This document shows positions 52,590-64,000 of a DNA stretch of 64,000 nt, piece after piece (within the stretch, counting starts at the first letter, position 1; every line of letters begins with the position of its first letter). The stretch comes from Pseudomonas paraeruginosa PA7 (GTDB taxonomy: Bacteria; Pseudomonadota; Gammaproteobacteria; Pseudomonadales; Pseudomonadaceae), in assembly GCF_000017205.1 (NCBI RefSeq), contig NC_009656.1:6440501-6504500 (forward strand), in the 5' to 3' direction. The notes under the pieces are model-generated. The model saw only the letters and a list, made by a program, of their open reading frames with translations, was not told where the DNA came from and did not search any database. The position numbers and the translations under genes are program-made.

Positions 52590-53817
52590 AGGCGAAGAAC
52601 CAGTAGCACACCGTGATCGAGGCGACGACCCCGGCCAGGTCCGCGGCCAGCGCGCAGCCCACCGCGTGGCGGGCGCGCTGCAGGCCGACCGAGCCGAAAT
52701 AGACGGCGAGCACGTAGAAGGTGGTCTCGGTGCTGCCCTGCACGGTGGCGGCGACCAGCGCCGGGAAGCTGTCGACACCGTGGGTCTGCATGGTCTCGAG
52801 CAGCATCGCCCGCGCCGCACTGCCGGAAAACGGCTTGACCAGCGCGGTGGGCAGCGCCTCGACGAAGCGGCTGTCCCAGCCCATTCCCTCGACCACCCAG
52901 CGGACCCCGTCGAGCACCACTTCCAGCGCCCCCGAGGCACGTAGCACTCCGACCGCGCAGAGCATCGCCACCAGGTAGGGCAGCAGGTTCTTCGCGACAT
53001 CGAAGCCTTCCTTGGCACCGTCCACGAAGCTCTCGTAGACCGGCACCTTCTTCAGCGCACCGACGACCAGGAACAGGATGATCAGGCTGAACAGCGTCAG
53101 GTTGCCCAGCAGCGAGGACAGTTGCGCCAGCGCGCTGGCCGAGAGGGTGCCGAGCAGCGCCATGAAGCCGGCCAGCAACAGCGCGCCGGGGACCAGGTAG
53201 GCCAGCACCACCGGGTCCCACAGGCGCAGGCGCTGCATCAGCGCCACCGACAGCAGGCCGGCCAGGGTCGAGGCGCTGGTGGCGAGGAGGATCGGCAGGA
53301 ACACCAGGGTCGGGTCGGCCGCACCCTGCTGCGCGCGGTACATGAAGATGGTCACCGGCAGCAGGGTCAGCGACGAGGCGTTGAGCACCAGGAACAGGAT
53401 CTGCGCGTTGCTCGCCGTGGTGCTGCTGGGATTGAGCTCCTGCAACGCCTTCATCGCCTTCAGGCCGATCGGCGTGGCGGCGTTGTCCAGGCCCAGCCCA
53501 TTGGCGGCGAAGTTCAGGGTGATCAGGCCGATCGCCGGATGCCCCGGCGGGACTTCCGGCATCAGCCGGCGGAACAGCGGCCCCAGCAGCACCGCCAGGC
53601 GCTCCACCAGCCCGGCCTTCTCGGCGATGCGCAGGAAGCCGAGCCAGAGCGTCAGGGTGCCGAACAGCAGGACCATCACCTCGACTGCCAGCTTGGCCAT
53701 GGCGAACAGGCTCTCCACCATTGCCGCGAACACCGTCGCGTCGCCACCGATCAACCAGCGCGCCAACGCGCTCGCCGCCGCCACCAGGAAAAAACCCAAC
53801 CACAAGCCGTTCAGCAT
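52588..53817 (-). CDS. SpmA-SpmB type nucleoside-recognition membrane protein
   Basis: A 409-residue protein in which the two spore-maturation/nucleoside-recognition (Gate) domains are fused. The N-terminal SpmA-like half has NFAANGLGLDNAATPIGLKA, and the C-terminal SpmB-like half has ALVKPFSGSAARAMLLETM and TVQGSTETTFYVLAVYFGS. Fused forms are common in proteobacteria; the substrate is not known. PA5478-type by position. Confidence 0.9.
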   Translation of the reverse strand: MLNGLWLGFFLVAAASALARWLIGGDATVFAAMVESLFAMAKLAVEVMVLLFGTLTLWLGFLRIAEKAGLVERLAVLLGPLFRRLMPEVPPGHPAIGLITLNFAANGLGLDNAATPIGLKAMKALQELNPSSTTASNAQILFLVLNASSLTLLPVTIFMYRAQQGAADPTLVFLPILLATSASTLAGLLSVALMQRLRLWDPVVLAYLVPGALLLAGFMALLGTLSASALAQLSSLLGNLTLFSLIILFLVVGALKKVPVYESFVDGAKEGFDVAKNLLPYLVAMLCAVGVLRASGALEVVLDGVRWVVEGMGWDSRFVEALPTALVKPFSGSAARAMLLETMQTHGVDSFPALVAATVQGSTETTFYVLAVYFGSVGLQRARHAVGCALAADLAGVVASITVCYWFFA

Positions 53818-53879
53818 TCAGAATCCCCCGCGTTGCGCGGATGATAGCGGCGCAGGCGGTGCCGGCGCCAGAAACGACG

Positions 53880-53903
53880 AGGCCCCGGACGATGCCGGGG
53901 CCT
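53880..53903 (-). terminator. Terminator of gltP
   Basis: Arms AGGCCCCGG (53880-53888) and CCGGGGCCT (53895-53903) with a 6-nt loop, 17 bp after the gltP stop. On the minus strand a short T-containing stretch (TCGTTTC) follows. Confidence 0.75.
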
Positions 53904-53920
53904 GCTGGACAAAGTCCGTC

Positions 53921-55255
<1,335 letters not shown>

Positions 55256-55282
55256 GTTTCGTCACCCTTAATTCTTGTGGAA

Positions 55283-55318
55283 GTCGGGAGTCGCTCCAGC
55301 GGGAGAGTCGCTCCCGAC
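55283..55318 (-). promoter_or_regulatory. Leader hairpin upstream of gltP
   Basis: Arms GTCGGGAG (55283-55290) and CTCCCGAC (55311-55318) are perfect complements, with an internal CGCTCC/GGGAG pairing possible. It lies 28 bp before the gltP ATG, so it would be in the 5' leader. A separate perfect inverted repeat CATGCCG-AAT-CGGCATG is at 55382-55398. Confidence 0.45.
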
Positions 55319-55587
55319 AGGCGAAAGGGCGCAATGATTCATGCGCTCCCCTACCCCGTCTAATGCCGTAAGTGACTGCCCCATGCCGAATCGGCATGAG
55401 AAATCACTAATGAAACGTCCGTCCCACAGGAAATTGCCCTTGATTTTCACTCAAGAACAGGGAGCGGAAGGCACTCCATGCCGGGCCTGGGGCCTGGTGT
55501 CCATCCTGGGAAGATGAAGCCCGCTCATCATGACTGCGATGGATGGTCGCGGGGACGCGGCGGAGTCGCCGAGGTGACACCCTCTGC

Positions 55588-55614
55588 TGTGGATAAGTGG
55601 CTTTCTGTGGATAA
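55588..55614 (-). promoter_or_regulatory. Pair of perfect DnaA boxes
   Basis: Minus-strand TTATCCACA occurs at 55596-55588 and again at 55614-55606, in the same orientation 18 bp apart. This is the exact consensus DnaA-binding 9-mer. No replication gene is nearby. Confidence 0.55.
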
Positions 55615-55664
55615 CCGTATGGTGAAGTCCTTCCGGAGGGTGCTTCGGAATGCGCGGATGGACG

Positions 55665-55708
55665 ATTGTAAAACGGCCTCGCCAGTCGTCGGCATTGATC
55701 GATATCAG
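55665..55708 (-). promoter_or_regulatory. ANR/FNR-like box with a TACAAT -10 on the minus strand
   Basis: TTGATCGATATCAG (55695-55708) matches nine of the ten defined bases of TTGAT-N4-ATCAA. On the minus strand TACAAT follows at 55670-55665, which would place the box centre near -43.5. The transcript would run through the DnaA boxes toward gltP. Confidence 0.45.
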
Positions 55709-55769
55709 GAAAGTACGCCGAGCATGCTCGCGGAGGTCGCCGCTCCGCCGGGCGGCGGAACGGCGTGCC

Positions 55770-55785
55770 CTTCTATATATAGAAG
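55770..55785. repeat. Perfect 16-bp AT-rich palindrome
   Basis: CTTCTATATATAGAAG is fully palindromic and is fused directly to the left arm of the following terminator. It may be an operator or part of an extended RNA stem. Confidence 0.6.
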
Positions 55786-55834
55786 CGCGCCGGAAAGGAG
55801 CGACTCGTCGGTTCGCTCCCTTCCGGCGCGTTTT
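55786..55834 (+). terminator. Strong intrinsic terminator with no assigned gene
   Basis: An 18-bp stem (55786-55803 with 55813-55830, one mismatch), a 9-nt loop and a TTTT run (55831-55834) fit a rho-independent terminator on the plus strand. No plus-strand gene ends upstream, so it points to an unannotated small RNA or long leader. Confidence 0.7.
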
Positions 55835-55923
55835 CACCTGGCCCGACCCCGAAGGAGGTACTCCCTGTACCCCTGGAGCCCGCCGGATCGACCTCATCCA
55901 GCGCACCCCGGTCCCCTGGCCAT

Positions 55924-55942
55924 GCCCCGCTGCCAGCGGGGC
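55924..55942 (-). terminator. Terminator-like hairpin after ivy
   Basis: Arms GCCCCGC and GCGGGGC with a 5-nt loop, 24 bp after the ivy stop. No U-tract on the minus strand. Confidence 0.5.
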
Positions 55943-55966
55943 GTTGTCACGCAAGCCCGACCCGTG

Positions 55967-56434
55967 TCAGTACCAGTTCGGATCGGCCTTGAGTTGTTCG
56001 TCGAGAATCTTCTGTACCGCGGGCTCCGGCTTGCCCAGCCAGCGGAAGCTGGCGTGCTTGCTCGGCGACTTGTCCTGCGGCAGGCCTTCGGGCACCTGCA
56101 CGTAGAGTCCGTAGGCGTGGCTCTTGTCCCAGTCGAAGGCAACCAGCAGGCGCTGGCCCTTGCAGTCGGACTTCTCGCAGAGCCCGCCGACCAGATACTT
56201 GTCGCCCTGGTCGTCGACCGCGCGCATCGGTGTGGCGGTCCCCGAAAGGTTCATTACCCAGTCGGGCAGCCGGCTCTCGTCTTCCACCAGGTTCTGCCAG
56301 GCCTTGCGATACCCGGCGTCGGTGCTCTGCAGTTCGTTCAAACGGTATTCGCCATCCCTGTCGGCCGCCACCGCCAGCGAACTGGCGGCGGCGCCGAGCA
56401 GCAGTGCGTTCATCAGGTTGCGCATGAGTCGCAT
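55967..56434 (-). CDS. ivy: Inhibitor of vertebrate lysozyme (Ivy)
   Basis: A 155-residue periplasmic protein. After a signal peptide (ending LAVAA) comes the Ivy fold with GGLCEKSDCKGQRLLVAFDWD. The short Cys-bounded loop CEKSDC is where the enzyme-blocking His-containing loop of E. coli Ivy sits; the His itself is not visible in this spot. It inhibits C-type lysozymes and may restrain lytic transglycosylases. PA5481-type. GAGGAGA precedes the ATG; the DUF1328 gene is just upstream. Confidence 0.92.
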   Translation of the reverse strand: MRLMRNLMNALLLGAAASSLAVAADRDGEYRLNELQSTDAGYRKAWQNLVEDESRLPDWVMNLSGTATPMRAVDDQGDKYLVGGLCEKSDCKGQRLLVAFDWDKSHAYGLYVQVPEGLPQDKSPSKHASFRWLGKPEPAVQKILDEQLKADPNWY

Positions 56435-56455
56435 CGCTTTCTCCTCGGCGTCCGG

Positions 56456-58415
<1,960 letters not shown>

Positions 58416-58419
<4 letters not shown>

Positions 58420-60203
58420 ACATGCCGTTGCCGATGAAACTCCGGACCCGGCTGTTCCTCAGCATTTCCGCGCTGATCACCGTCTCGCTGTTCGGCCTGC
58501 TGCTCGGGCTGTTCAGCGTGATGCAGCTCGGGCGGGCCCAGGAGCAACGGATGTCACACCACTACACGACCATCGAGGCCAGCCAGCAACTACGCCAGTT
58601 GCTTGGCGACCAGATGGTCATCCTGCTTCGCGAACACCCCGACGGCCAGGCCCTGGAACGTTCGCAGAACGACTTCCGCCGGGTTCTCGAACAGGGACGT
58701 TCGAATGCCGTGGACAGCGCGGAACAGGCCGCGCTGGATGGCATTCGCGACGCCTACCGGCAGTTGCAGGCGCAGACCCCGCCCCTGCTCGAAGCACCGC
58801 TGGACGACAGCGACGATTTCAGCGAAGCCTTCAACACCCTCCGCCTGCGCCTGCAGGACCTGCACCAACTGGCCCTCTCCGGCATCAGCGCCGCCGAGAC
58901 CAACGCCCGCCATCGCGCCTACCTGGTCGCCGGCCTGCTCGGCCTGGTGGGCGTGGCCATCCTGCTGATCGGCTTCGTCACCGCCCACAGCATCGCCCGC
59001 CGCTTCGGCGCGCCGATCGAGACCCTGGCGCGCGCGGCGGACAAGATCGGCAAAGGCGACTTCGACGTGACCCTGCCGACGACCAACCTGGCCGAGGTCG
59101 GCCAACTGACCCGCCGCTTCGGCCTGATGGCCGAAGCCCTGCGGCAATACCGGCGGACCAGCGTCGAGGAAGTGCTGTCCGGCGAGCGGCGCCTGCAAGC
59201 GGTGCTCGACAGCATCGACGATGGCCTGGTGATCTTCGACAACCAGGGCCGTATCGAACACGCCAACCCAGTGGCGATCCGCCAGCTGTTCGTCAGCAAC
59301 GACCCCCACGGCAAGCGGATCGACGAGATCCTCGGCGATGAAGGTCTGCGCGAGGCTGTGGAAAAGGCCCTGCAGGGCGAGGTCCAGGACGAGGCGATGC
59401 CCGACCTGGAAGTGGATGTCGCCGGCGAGTCGCGACTGCTGGCCTGGTCGCTGTATCCGGTTACCCACCCCGGCGGACACAGCGTCGGCGCGGTGCTGGT
59501 GGTGCGTGACGTCACCGAGCAGCGAGCCTTCGAGCGGGTCCGCAGCGAATTCGTCCTGCGCGCCTCGCATGAGCTGCGCACCCCGGTGACCGGCATGCAG
59601 ATGGCCTTCAGCCTGCTCCGCGAACGCCTGGACTTCCCCGCCGAGTCGCGGGAAGCGGACCTGATCCAGACGGTGGACGAGGAAATGTCGCGGCTGGTCC
59701 TGTTGATCAACGACCTGCTGAACTTCTCGCGCTACCAGACCGGCATGCAGAAACTCGAGCTGACGACCTGCAACCTCGTCGACCTGCTCACCCAGGCGCA
59801 GCAACGCTTCGTGCCCAAGGGCGAGGCGCGCCGGGTTTCCCTGGAACTGGAACTGGGCGAGGAATTGCCGCACCTGCAGCTCGATCGCCTGCAGATAGAA
59901 CGGGTAATCGACAACCTGCTGGAAAACGCCCTGCGCCACAGCAGCGAAAGCGGGCAGATCCACCTGCAGGCGCGGCGCCAGGGCGATCGCGTGCTGATCG
60001 CGGTGGAAGACAACGGCGAAGGCATCCCTTTCAGCCAGCAGGGCCGGATCTTCGAGCCGTTCGTCCAGGTCGGCCGCAAGAAAGGCGGCGCCGGACTGGG
60101 TCTGGCACTGTGCAAGGAGATCATCCAGCTGCACGGCGGGCGCATCGCGGTCCGCTCGCAGCCAGGCCAGGGGGCGCGCTTCTACATGCTGCTGCCGGTG
60201 TAG
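58416..60203 (+). CDS. kinB: Sensor histidine kinase/phosphatase KinB
   Basis: A 595-residue inner-membrane sensor. Two membrane helices (about 12-38 and 168-192) flank a periplasmic helical sensor domain. HAMP, PAS (about 255-365), the DHp H-box SHELRTP (His385) and the ATPase N, G1 (DNGEGI) and G2 (GAGLGLAL) boxes follow. KinB acts mainly as an AlgB phosphatase; its loss leads to alginate overproduction. ATGA overlap with algB. Confidence 0.97.
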
Positions 60204-60234
60204 CGGGCGCTGCCGGCAGGCTTTTCCAGCGGCC

Positions 60235-61014
60235 TTAGGAAGCGGGAACCGCCAGCAGCAGCGCGGCGGTTTCCAGGTCCGGCTGGCCATCGAAGCGGGC
60301 CGGCCGGTACTTCATCTGGAAGGCGCCGATGACGTCGCGAGTATCCTGTTCCAGCACCCCGGTCTGCGGCACCAGGTAGCCGTGCCGCGCCAGCTGCTGC
60401 TGGAACCAGCGGACATCCGGCAACTGTCCGTTCAGCTCGGCCAGGCGGCGCGCCAGTTCGCCGGGCTTCGGCCAGGGCACCAGGCCGGCGTCGGCGAGGC
60501 GCTTCCAGGGGAACAGCGGGCCCGGATCGACCTTGCGCCCCGGCGCGATGTCGCTGTGCCCGATGATCCGGTCCGGGGTGATGCCATGGCGCTTGGCGAT
60601 GTCCTTCAGCAGGGGGATCAGCGCCTGGATCTGCGCCTCGCTGAACGGATACCAGACCCGCCCCTGAGGAGTATCGCGATAGCCCTGGTTGACGATCTCG
60701 ATGCCGATCGAGGTGGCGTTCAGCCAGGTCCGCCCCTGCCATTCGCTGACCCCGGCATGCCAGGCGCGACGGTTCTCGTCCACCAGGCGGTAGACGGTGG
60801 CCGGTTCGTCGTCGCCGATCAGATAGTGCGCGCTGACGCCGCCGTGGGTGAGGATGCCCAGCGAATGCGGCAGATCGGTGGAGGTGTAGTGCAGGACGAT
60901 GAACTGGACACGGCTGTCCTGGTTCACCGAGGTGTAGTCGGTGTTCAGGCGCGGGCCGCTGGAGCAGCCGGCCAGCAGCGCCAGGGTGAAAACCAGGAAA
61001 ATGAACGAACGCAT
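60235..61014 (-). CDS. ampDh2: N-acetylmuramoyl-L-alanine amidase AmpDh2
   Basis: A 259-residue lipoprotein. The lipobox is LLAGC at about residues 13-17, so the enzyme is anchored facing the periplasm. The amidase_2 domain contains the Zn ligands in IVLHYTSTD and RIIGHSDIAPGRKVDPG. A C-terminal peptidoglycan-binding-like domain (GVLEQDTRDVIGAFQMKYRP) follows. It trims cell wall and has a minor role in AmpC regulation. Confidence 0.95.
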   Translation of the reverse strand: MRSFIFLVFTLALLAGCSSGPRLNTDYTSVNQDSRVQFIVLHYTSTDLPHSLGILTHGGVSAHYLIGDDEPATVYRLVDENRRAWHAGVSEWQGRTWLNATSIGIEIVNQGYRDTPQGRVWYPFSEAQIQALIPLLKDIAKRHGITPDRIIGHSDIAPGRKVDPGPLFPWKRLADAGLVPWPKPGELARRLAELNGQLPDVRWFQQQLARHGYLVPQTGVLEQDTRDVIGAFQMKYRPARFDGQPDLETAALLLAVPAS

Positions 61015-61042
61015 GATGACTCCGAATGAATAGGCAGCGCCG

Positions 61043-61636
61043 TCAGGCGGCGATGTGCAACACGCTGCGCAGGTTGTCCAGCAGCATATCGACGCTGAGC
61101 ATGATCAGCAGCATTCCGGCCAGGCGCTCGATGGCGGTCAGCCCGCGCGGGCCGAGGAAACGCTGGAGGAACGCCGCCTGCAGCAGGATCAGGGCGGTGG
61201 CGCCCCAGGCCAGGATCACCGCCAGGTAGAGTTCCCACAGCGGCCCGTCGAAGGTGGTACGCAGGGTGATCAGCATCGCCAGCGCCGAAGGGCCGGCCAC
61301 CGCCGGCGTCGCCAGCGGCACCAGCAGCGGCTCGCCGTCGGGCACCTCGCCGAGCAGGCCCTGGGGAGACGGGAAGATCAGGCGCATGGCGATCACGAAC
61401 AGGATGATCCCGCCGGCGATTCCGGTCGCCTCGCGGGACAGCCCGAGACCGCTGAGGATGTGCTCGCCGAGGGTGAGGAAGAGCAGCAGCAGGCCCAGGG
61501 CGAAGGCCAGCTCGCGGAACGCCACGCGCAGGCGGCGCCCGGGCGCGACGCCTTTCAGCGCGGCGAGGAACACGGCGATGTTGCCGAAGGGGTCGGTGAC
61601 CAGAAAGATCAGGACGGCGACGCCGAACATATCCAT
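61043..61636 (-). CDS. MarC/UPF0056 family membrane protein
   Basis: A 197-residue six-segment membrane protein, FLVTDPFGNIAVFLAAL near the start and VPLATPAVAGPSALAMLITL in the centre. Despite the name, MarC proteins have no proven transport role. ATG at 61636 (MDMFGVAVL) is chosen over one ten codons upstream because the hydrophobic segment begins there. Confidence 0.9.
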   Translation of the reverse strand: MDMFGVAVLIFLVTDPFGNIAVFLAALKGVAPGRRLRVAFRELAFALGLLLLFLTLGEHILSGLGLSREATGIAGGIILFVIAMRLIFPSPQGLLGEVPDGEPLLVPLATPAVAGPSALAMLITLRTTFDGPLWELYLAVILAWGATALILLQAAFLQRFLGPRGLTAIERLAGMLLIMLSVDMLLDNLRSVLHIAA

Positions 61637-61735
61637 GGCTGTTTCCAGAACGGTATGGCCTGCCATTCTACCGGGCGCGGGAGCGAACTGCAGGCGCAGC
61701 CGGCCTCGGGCGCCGGAATGTGCGCCGGTCGTGCT

Positions 61736-63742
61736 TCAGGCGACTTCCAGGCGGTCCCTGCCGGCGCGCTTGGCACGATACAGCGCCTGGTCGGCACGTT
61801 CGAACGCCGCCTCGCCAGCCTCGTTGCCGACGAAGGCGGTTATCCCCGCGGAACAGGTGATGCTCAGGGGCTCGCCCTTGAAGTGGAAGGGGCAGGCGGC
61901 GATCGCCGCGCGCAGCCGCTCGAGCAATTGCCGGCCGGCGTCCAGCGGCGTGGCCGGAAGCAGGACGACGAACTCCTCGCCACCGAAGCGGGCGATGAAA
62001 TCGGCCTGGCGCAACCGTTTGCGCAACTCGCCGGCGATGATCTTCAACACCTTGTCACCGGCCAGGTGGCCAAAATCATCGTTGATCCGCTTGAAGTGGT
62101 CGATGTCCAGCACCGCCAGCAGCAGCTCGCCGCCGTCCCGGCGCCGGCGCGCCACTTCCTGCTCCAGGCGCTCGCTGAGCGCGGCACGGTTGGGCAGGCC
62201 GGTCAGCGGGTCGGTCAGGGCCTTCTGTCGCTGGTCCTCCAGGTGGGTGTGGAATGCCTTGGCATCCTGCTCCATGCTGTTGACCCGTTCCATCAGCGCC
62301 TGCAGGCGGCCGGAGACTTCCTGCTCGTGTTCGGCCTGTTCGCGCTGGTGTTCGTCCATGGAGGCGAGCAAGCCGTTGAGCCGGCTGTCCACCGCCAGCT
62401 TGAGGCTGTCCAGGTCGGTCGCCTGCTGCACGCTGGCCTGGAGGCCGCTGACCTGCTCGCGCAGTGTCTGGTCGAAGCCGCGCGCGTTGTCCAGCACGCC
62501 GGTGTAGCCGGCGTGGGCATCGCCCAGGTGGCCAAGGAAGCTTTCCAGGCGCTCGTTGAGCTGCCGCAGGTATTCCTCGAAGTCGCGCTGGCCGCTGTCG
62601 GCCAGGGACAGCACCAGCACCGCCAGGTCGTCCAGCACCGGCACCAGTTCGTACCAGTTCAGGCTGCCGTCTATGCGTACCCGCAGCGCCTCGGCCTGGG
62701 GCTGGTGGCTGCTCGGCAGGGACAGGCCGTCGAGCAGGCGCAGCAGGCTCGCCTCGATATGCGGCGCCACCGCGCTGTAGCCGGGTTCGGGCATCGGCGG
62801 GGGCAGCGCGTAGGTCTCGTCGGCCGTCGCCTCGGCGAGGTTGTCCACAGGCTCGCCCGGCTCTTCCGGCTCGATGTCCAGCTCCTGCTCCACCGAGGGC
62901 TCCCCGGGCGTTTCGCGGAAAACCAGGCCCCCTGGCAGGGGCAGGCTGTCCAGCCAGATCGGCCGCGGCTCTTCCAGCCGGATCTGGTTCGACTCGCCGC
63001 GCGCGGCCAGCGCGCCACGTCGCGCCGGAGGCGCCGCGGCGACGCTCTCCGGAGCTGTGGATAACCCTGCCGGGACGCTGGCCTCCACCTCGCCGCGCGG
63101 GCTACCGGCGCCGACCGGCAAAGGCTGAGCGACAGGCGCGGGCCCGGTGGTTGGCGCGACCGCCGACGCCATGGGTAGCGCTGGGTTCGCCCGCGCCACG
63201 GCGGTTTCCGCCTCCTTGCCGCCGAACAGGCGCTGCAGCAGACTCGGCCGGCTGTCGTCGCCGTCGCCGCCCTTGCGCTCGGCCAGGACCTGGCGCTGCA
63301 ACCGGCTCAGTTCGCCGAGCAGGATGGGTATCTCGCGCGACTGCCAGGCACGCTCCTCGATATCGCGGGCGAACTGCTTGAGCGGCTTGCGCAGCTCCCG
63401 CGGCAGGTCGAGGGCCAGCAGTTGCTGGGCAAGCTCGCCGAGGGCGTCGATGTTCTGCTGGGTGCGTTGCTGGCGACGTTGCTCGGAGTCGAGCACGGCC
63501 TTCTCCAGGCGGGGAATCAGGCCGGCCAGGCCGGCGTCCATGTCGTCGCGGCGGATGATCTCGCGCAGCTCCTTCATGCACAGGTCGACCGCCTTGTCGC
63601 TGCCTTCGGCCGCCAGGCTGCTGCGCACCAGGCCGCGACGCAGCAGGTCGATGCGCGCATCCCAGCGGCGCTGCAGGCGCTCCTGCTGCTCGATGTTCTC
63701 CAGGTACTTGTCTTTCCAGCGCTGGGCGTCGTCGCGACTCAT
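61736..63742 (-). CDS. dgcH: Diguanylate cyclase DgcH
   Basis: A 668-residue cytoplasmic protein. The N-terminal two thirds are helical with Pro/Ala-rich linkers and long coiled coils. The C-terminal GGDEF domain has [16 protein letters not shown] and [12 protein letters not shown] (GGEEF at 587-591). DgcH is described as a conserved constitutive c-di-GMP producer in P. aeruginosa. No transmembrane helix is seen. The ATG overlaps the upstream gene stop by 4 bp. One DnaA-box-like 9-mer (63056-63064) lies within it. Confidence 0.93.
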   Translation of the reverse strand: MSRDDAQRWKDKYLENIEQQERLQRRWDARIDLLRRGLVRSSLAAEGSDKAVDLCMKELREIIRRDDMDAGLAGLIPRLEKAVLDSEQRRQQRTQQNIDALGELAQQLLALDLPRELRKPLKQFARDIEERAWQSREIPILLGELSRLQRQVLAERKGGDGDDSRPSLLQRLFGGKEAETAVARANPALPMASAVAPTTGPAPVAQPLPVGAGSPRGEVEASVPAGLSTAPESVAAAPPARRGALAARGESNQIRLEEPRPIWLDSLPLPGGLVFRETPGEPSVEQELDIEPEEPGEPVDNLAEATADETYALPPPMPEPGYSAVAPHIEASLLRLLDGLSLPSSHQPQAEALRVRIDGSLNWYELVPVLDDLAVLVLSLADSGQRDFEEYLRQLNERLESFLGHLGDAHAGYTGVLDNARGFDQTLREQVSGLQASVQQATDLDSLKLAVDSRLNGLLASMDEHQREQAEHEQEVSGRLQALMERVNSMEQDAKAFHTHLEDQRQKALTDPLTGLPNRAALSERLEQEVARRRRDGGELLLAVLDIDHFKRINDDFGHLAGDKVLKIIAGELRKRLRQADFIARFGGEEFVVLLPATPLDAGRQLLERLRAAIAACPFHFKGEPLSITCSAGITAFVGNEAGEAAFERADQALYRAKRAGRDRLEVA

Positions 63743-64000
63743 GAAGCGCTCCCGGCGCTGTCGCTCACGACCAGGGCCCTGTCGCGCAGGTTGTCCGGCA
63801 GACGGATCTCGACCGACACCGGCAGGTGGTCGGAGATCGGCTGGTCGAGCACATCGACCCGCTCCAGCGCGAGGTCGGAACTGAGCAGGATGTGGTCGAG
63901 GTTGCGTTGCGGCCGCCAGCTGGGGAAGGTCGCCTCGACCTGCGGCGCCATCAGGCCGAGATCGCGCAGCGGCGAGTTTTCCAGGAGATCGACGGCATGG
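63739..64000 (-). CDS. Endonuclease/exonuclease/phosphatase family protein, 5' part outside the window
   Basis: The frame continues to the right edge ([18 protein letters not shown]), so only the C-terminal 86 residues are seen. [19 protein letters not shown] and [14 protein letters not shown] are the end motifs of the EEP superfamily (catalytic Asp-His of SDHLPV). PA5488-type. Confidence 0.88.
   Translation of the reverse strand, partial: HAVDLLENSPLRDLGLMAPQVEATFPSWRPQRNLDHILLSSDLALERVDVLDQPISDHLPVSVEIRLPDNLRDRALVVSDSAGSAS

Larger units (their letters stand above)
55256..55966. other. 711-bp gene-free region between gltP and ivy
   Basis: No convincing protein gene is present; frames here lack protein-like composition. 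In order it holds the gltP leader hairpin, an inverted repeat (55382-55398), two perfect DnaA boxes (55588-55596, 55606-55614), an FNR-type box (55695-55708), a 16-bp palindrome (55770-55785), a strong terminator (55786-55834) and the ivy terminator-like hairpin (55924-55942). Confidence 0.6.

Noticed and set aside
55451-55954. 167-codon minus-strand open frame in the gltP-ivy gap
   Set aside because: Arg/Pro/His-rich with no domain, no ribosome site, and it spans the terminator, palindrome and DnaA boxes.

Overview
The window is a high-GC Pseudomonas chromosome segment. Gene content and order match the Pseudomonas aeruginosa region from the uvrD neighbourhood through the common polysaccharide antigen (CPA, A-band LPS) locus to algB-kinB-ampDh2-dgcH. 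Landmarks are wbpZ-wbpY-wbpX-wzt-wzm-wbpW-gmd-rmd, the armZ (RtcB-like) gene with its 13-residue leader peptide, citA, gltP, ivy and algB/kinB. A D-arabinofuranose gene block inside the CPA locus, a diverged rmd 5' end and an extra fimbrial adhesin suggest a lineage other than PAO1, possibly the PA7-like clade (P. paraeruginosa). The lineage call is an inference.

Layout. 1-9,300: periplasmic protein (cut by the window edge), a PAS-GGDEF-EAL protein, uvrD, a half-size EamA transporter, a CoA-transferase and a DUF1127 peptide. 9,353-18,373: the eight-gene CPA operon, minus strand, read rmd to wbpZ. It makes GDP-D-rhamnose (WbpW, Gmd, Rmd), polymerises D-rhamnan (WbpX/Y/Z) and exports it (Wzm/Wzt). 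18,552-25,173: accessory block. A divergent-PAP2 phosphatase and a UbiA-type phosphoribosyl-lipid synthase run leftward. GtrA, DprE1-like, DprE2-like, a GT-C membrane enzyme and an acyltransferase run rightward. 25,117-34,014: a seven-gene, translationally coupled minus-strand operon of two GT-B enzymes, two methyltransferases and an acyltransferase (the PA5455-PA5459 type of CPA-modification set), extended by two GT-C enzymes, one of them AftB-like.

34,363-41,966: a second DUF1127 gene, four DUF2388 secreted proteins, a DUF4105/HExxH protein, a GFA-family protein, an AEC permease, a CitMHS citrate transporter and a TerC protein. 41,972-44,524: a deletion-bearing prfH remnant, armZ/rtcB2 with its attenuator leader, and a periplasmic solute-binding protein. 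44,906-55,255: Na/Pi cotransporter, M16 peptidase, an ANR-box GNAT gene, citA, an orphan fimbrial adhesin, a DUF5924 protein, an SpmA/SpmB-type protein and gltP. 55,256-64,000: a 711-bp non-coding stretch with DnaA boxes, an FNR-type box and a strong terminator, then ivy, DUF1328, algB-kinB, ampDh2, marC, dgcH and the start of an endonuclease/exonuclease/phosphatase gene.

The most notable system is the D-arabinofuranose block. Its right arm (GtrA, DprE1, DprE2, GT-C) repeats the order of mycobacterial Rv3789-Rv3790-Rv3791-Rv3792. Its left arm and the AftB-like gene are the counterparts of Rv3805c-Rv3807c. A pathway of this kind is known to feed D-Araf to type IV pilin glycosylation in some P. 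aeruginosa strains. Its position inside the CPA locus, with extra GT-C enzymes and acyltransferases, raises the possibility of a second acceptor. A second observation is a nearly identical 20-bp direct-repeat motif upstream of both citrate transporter genes.
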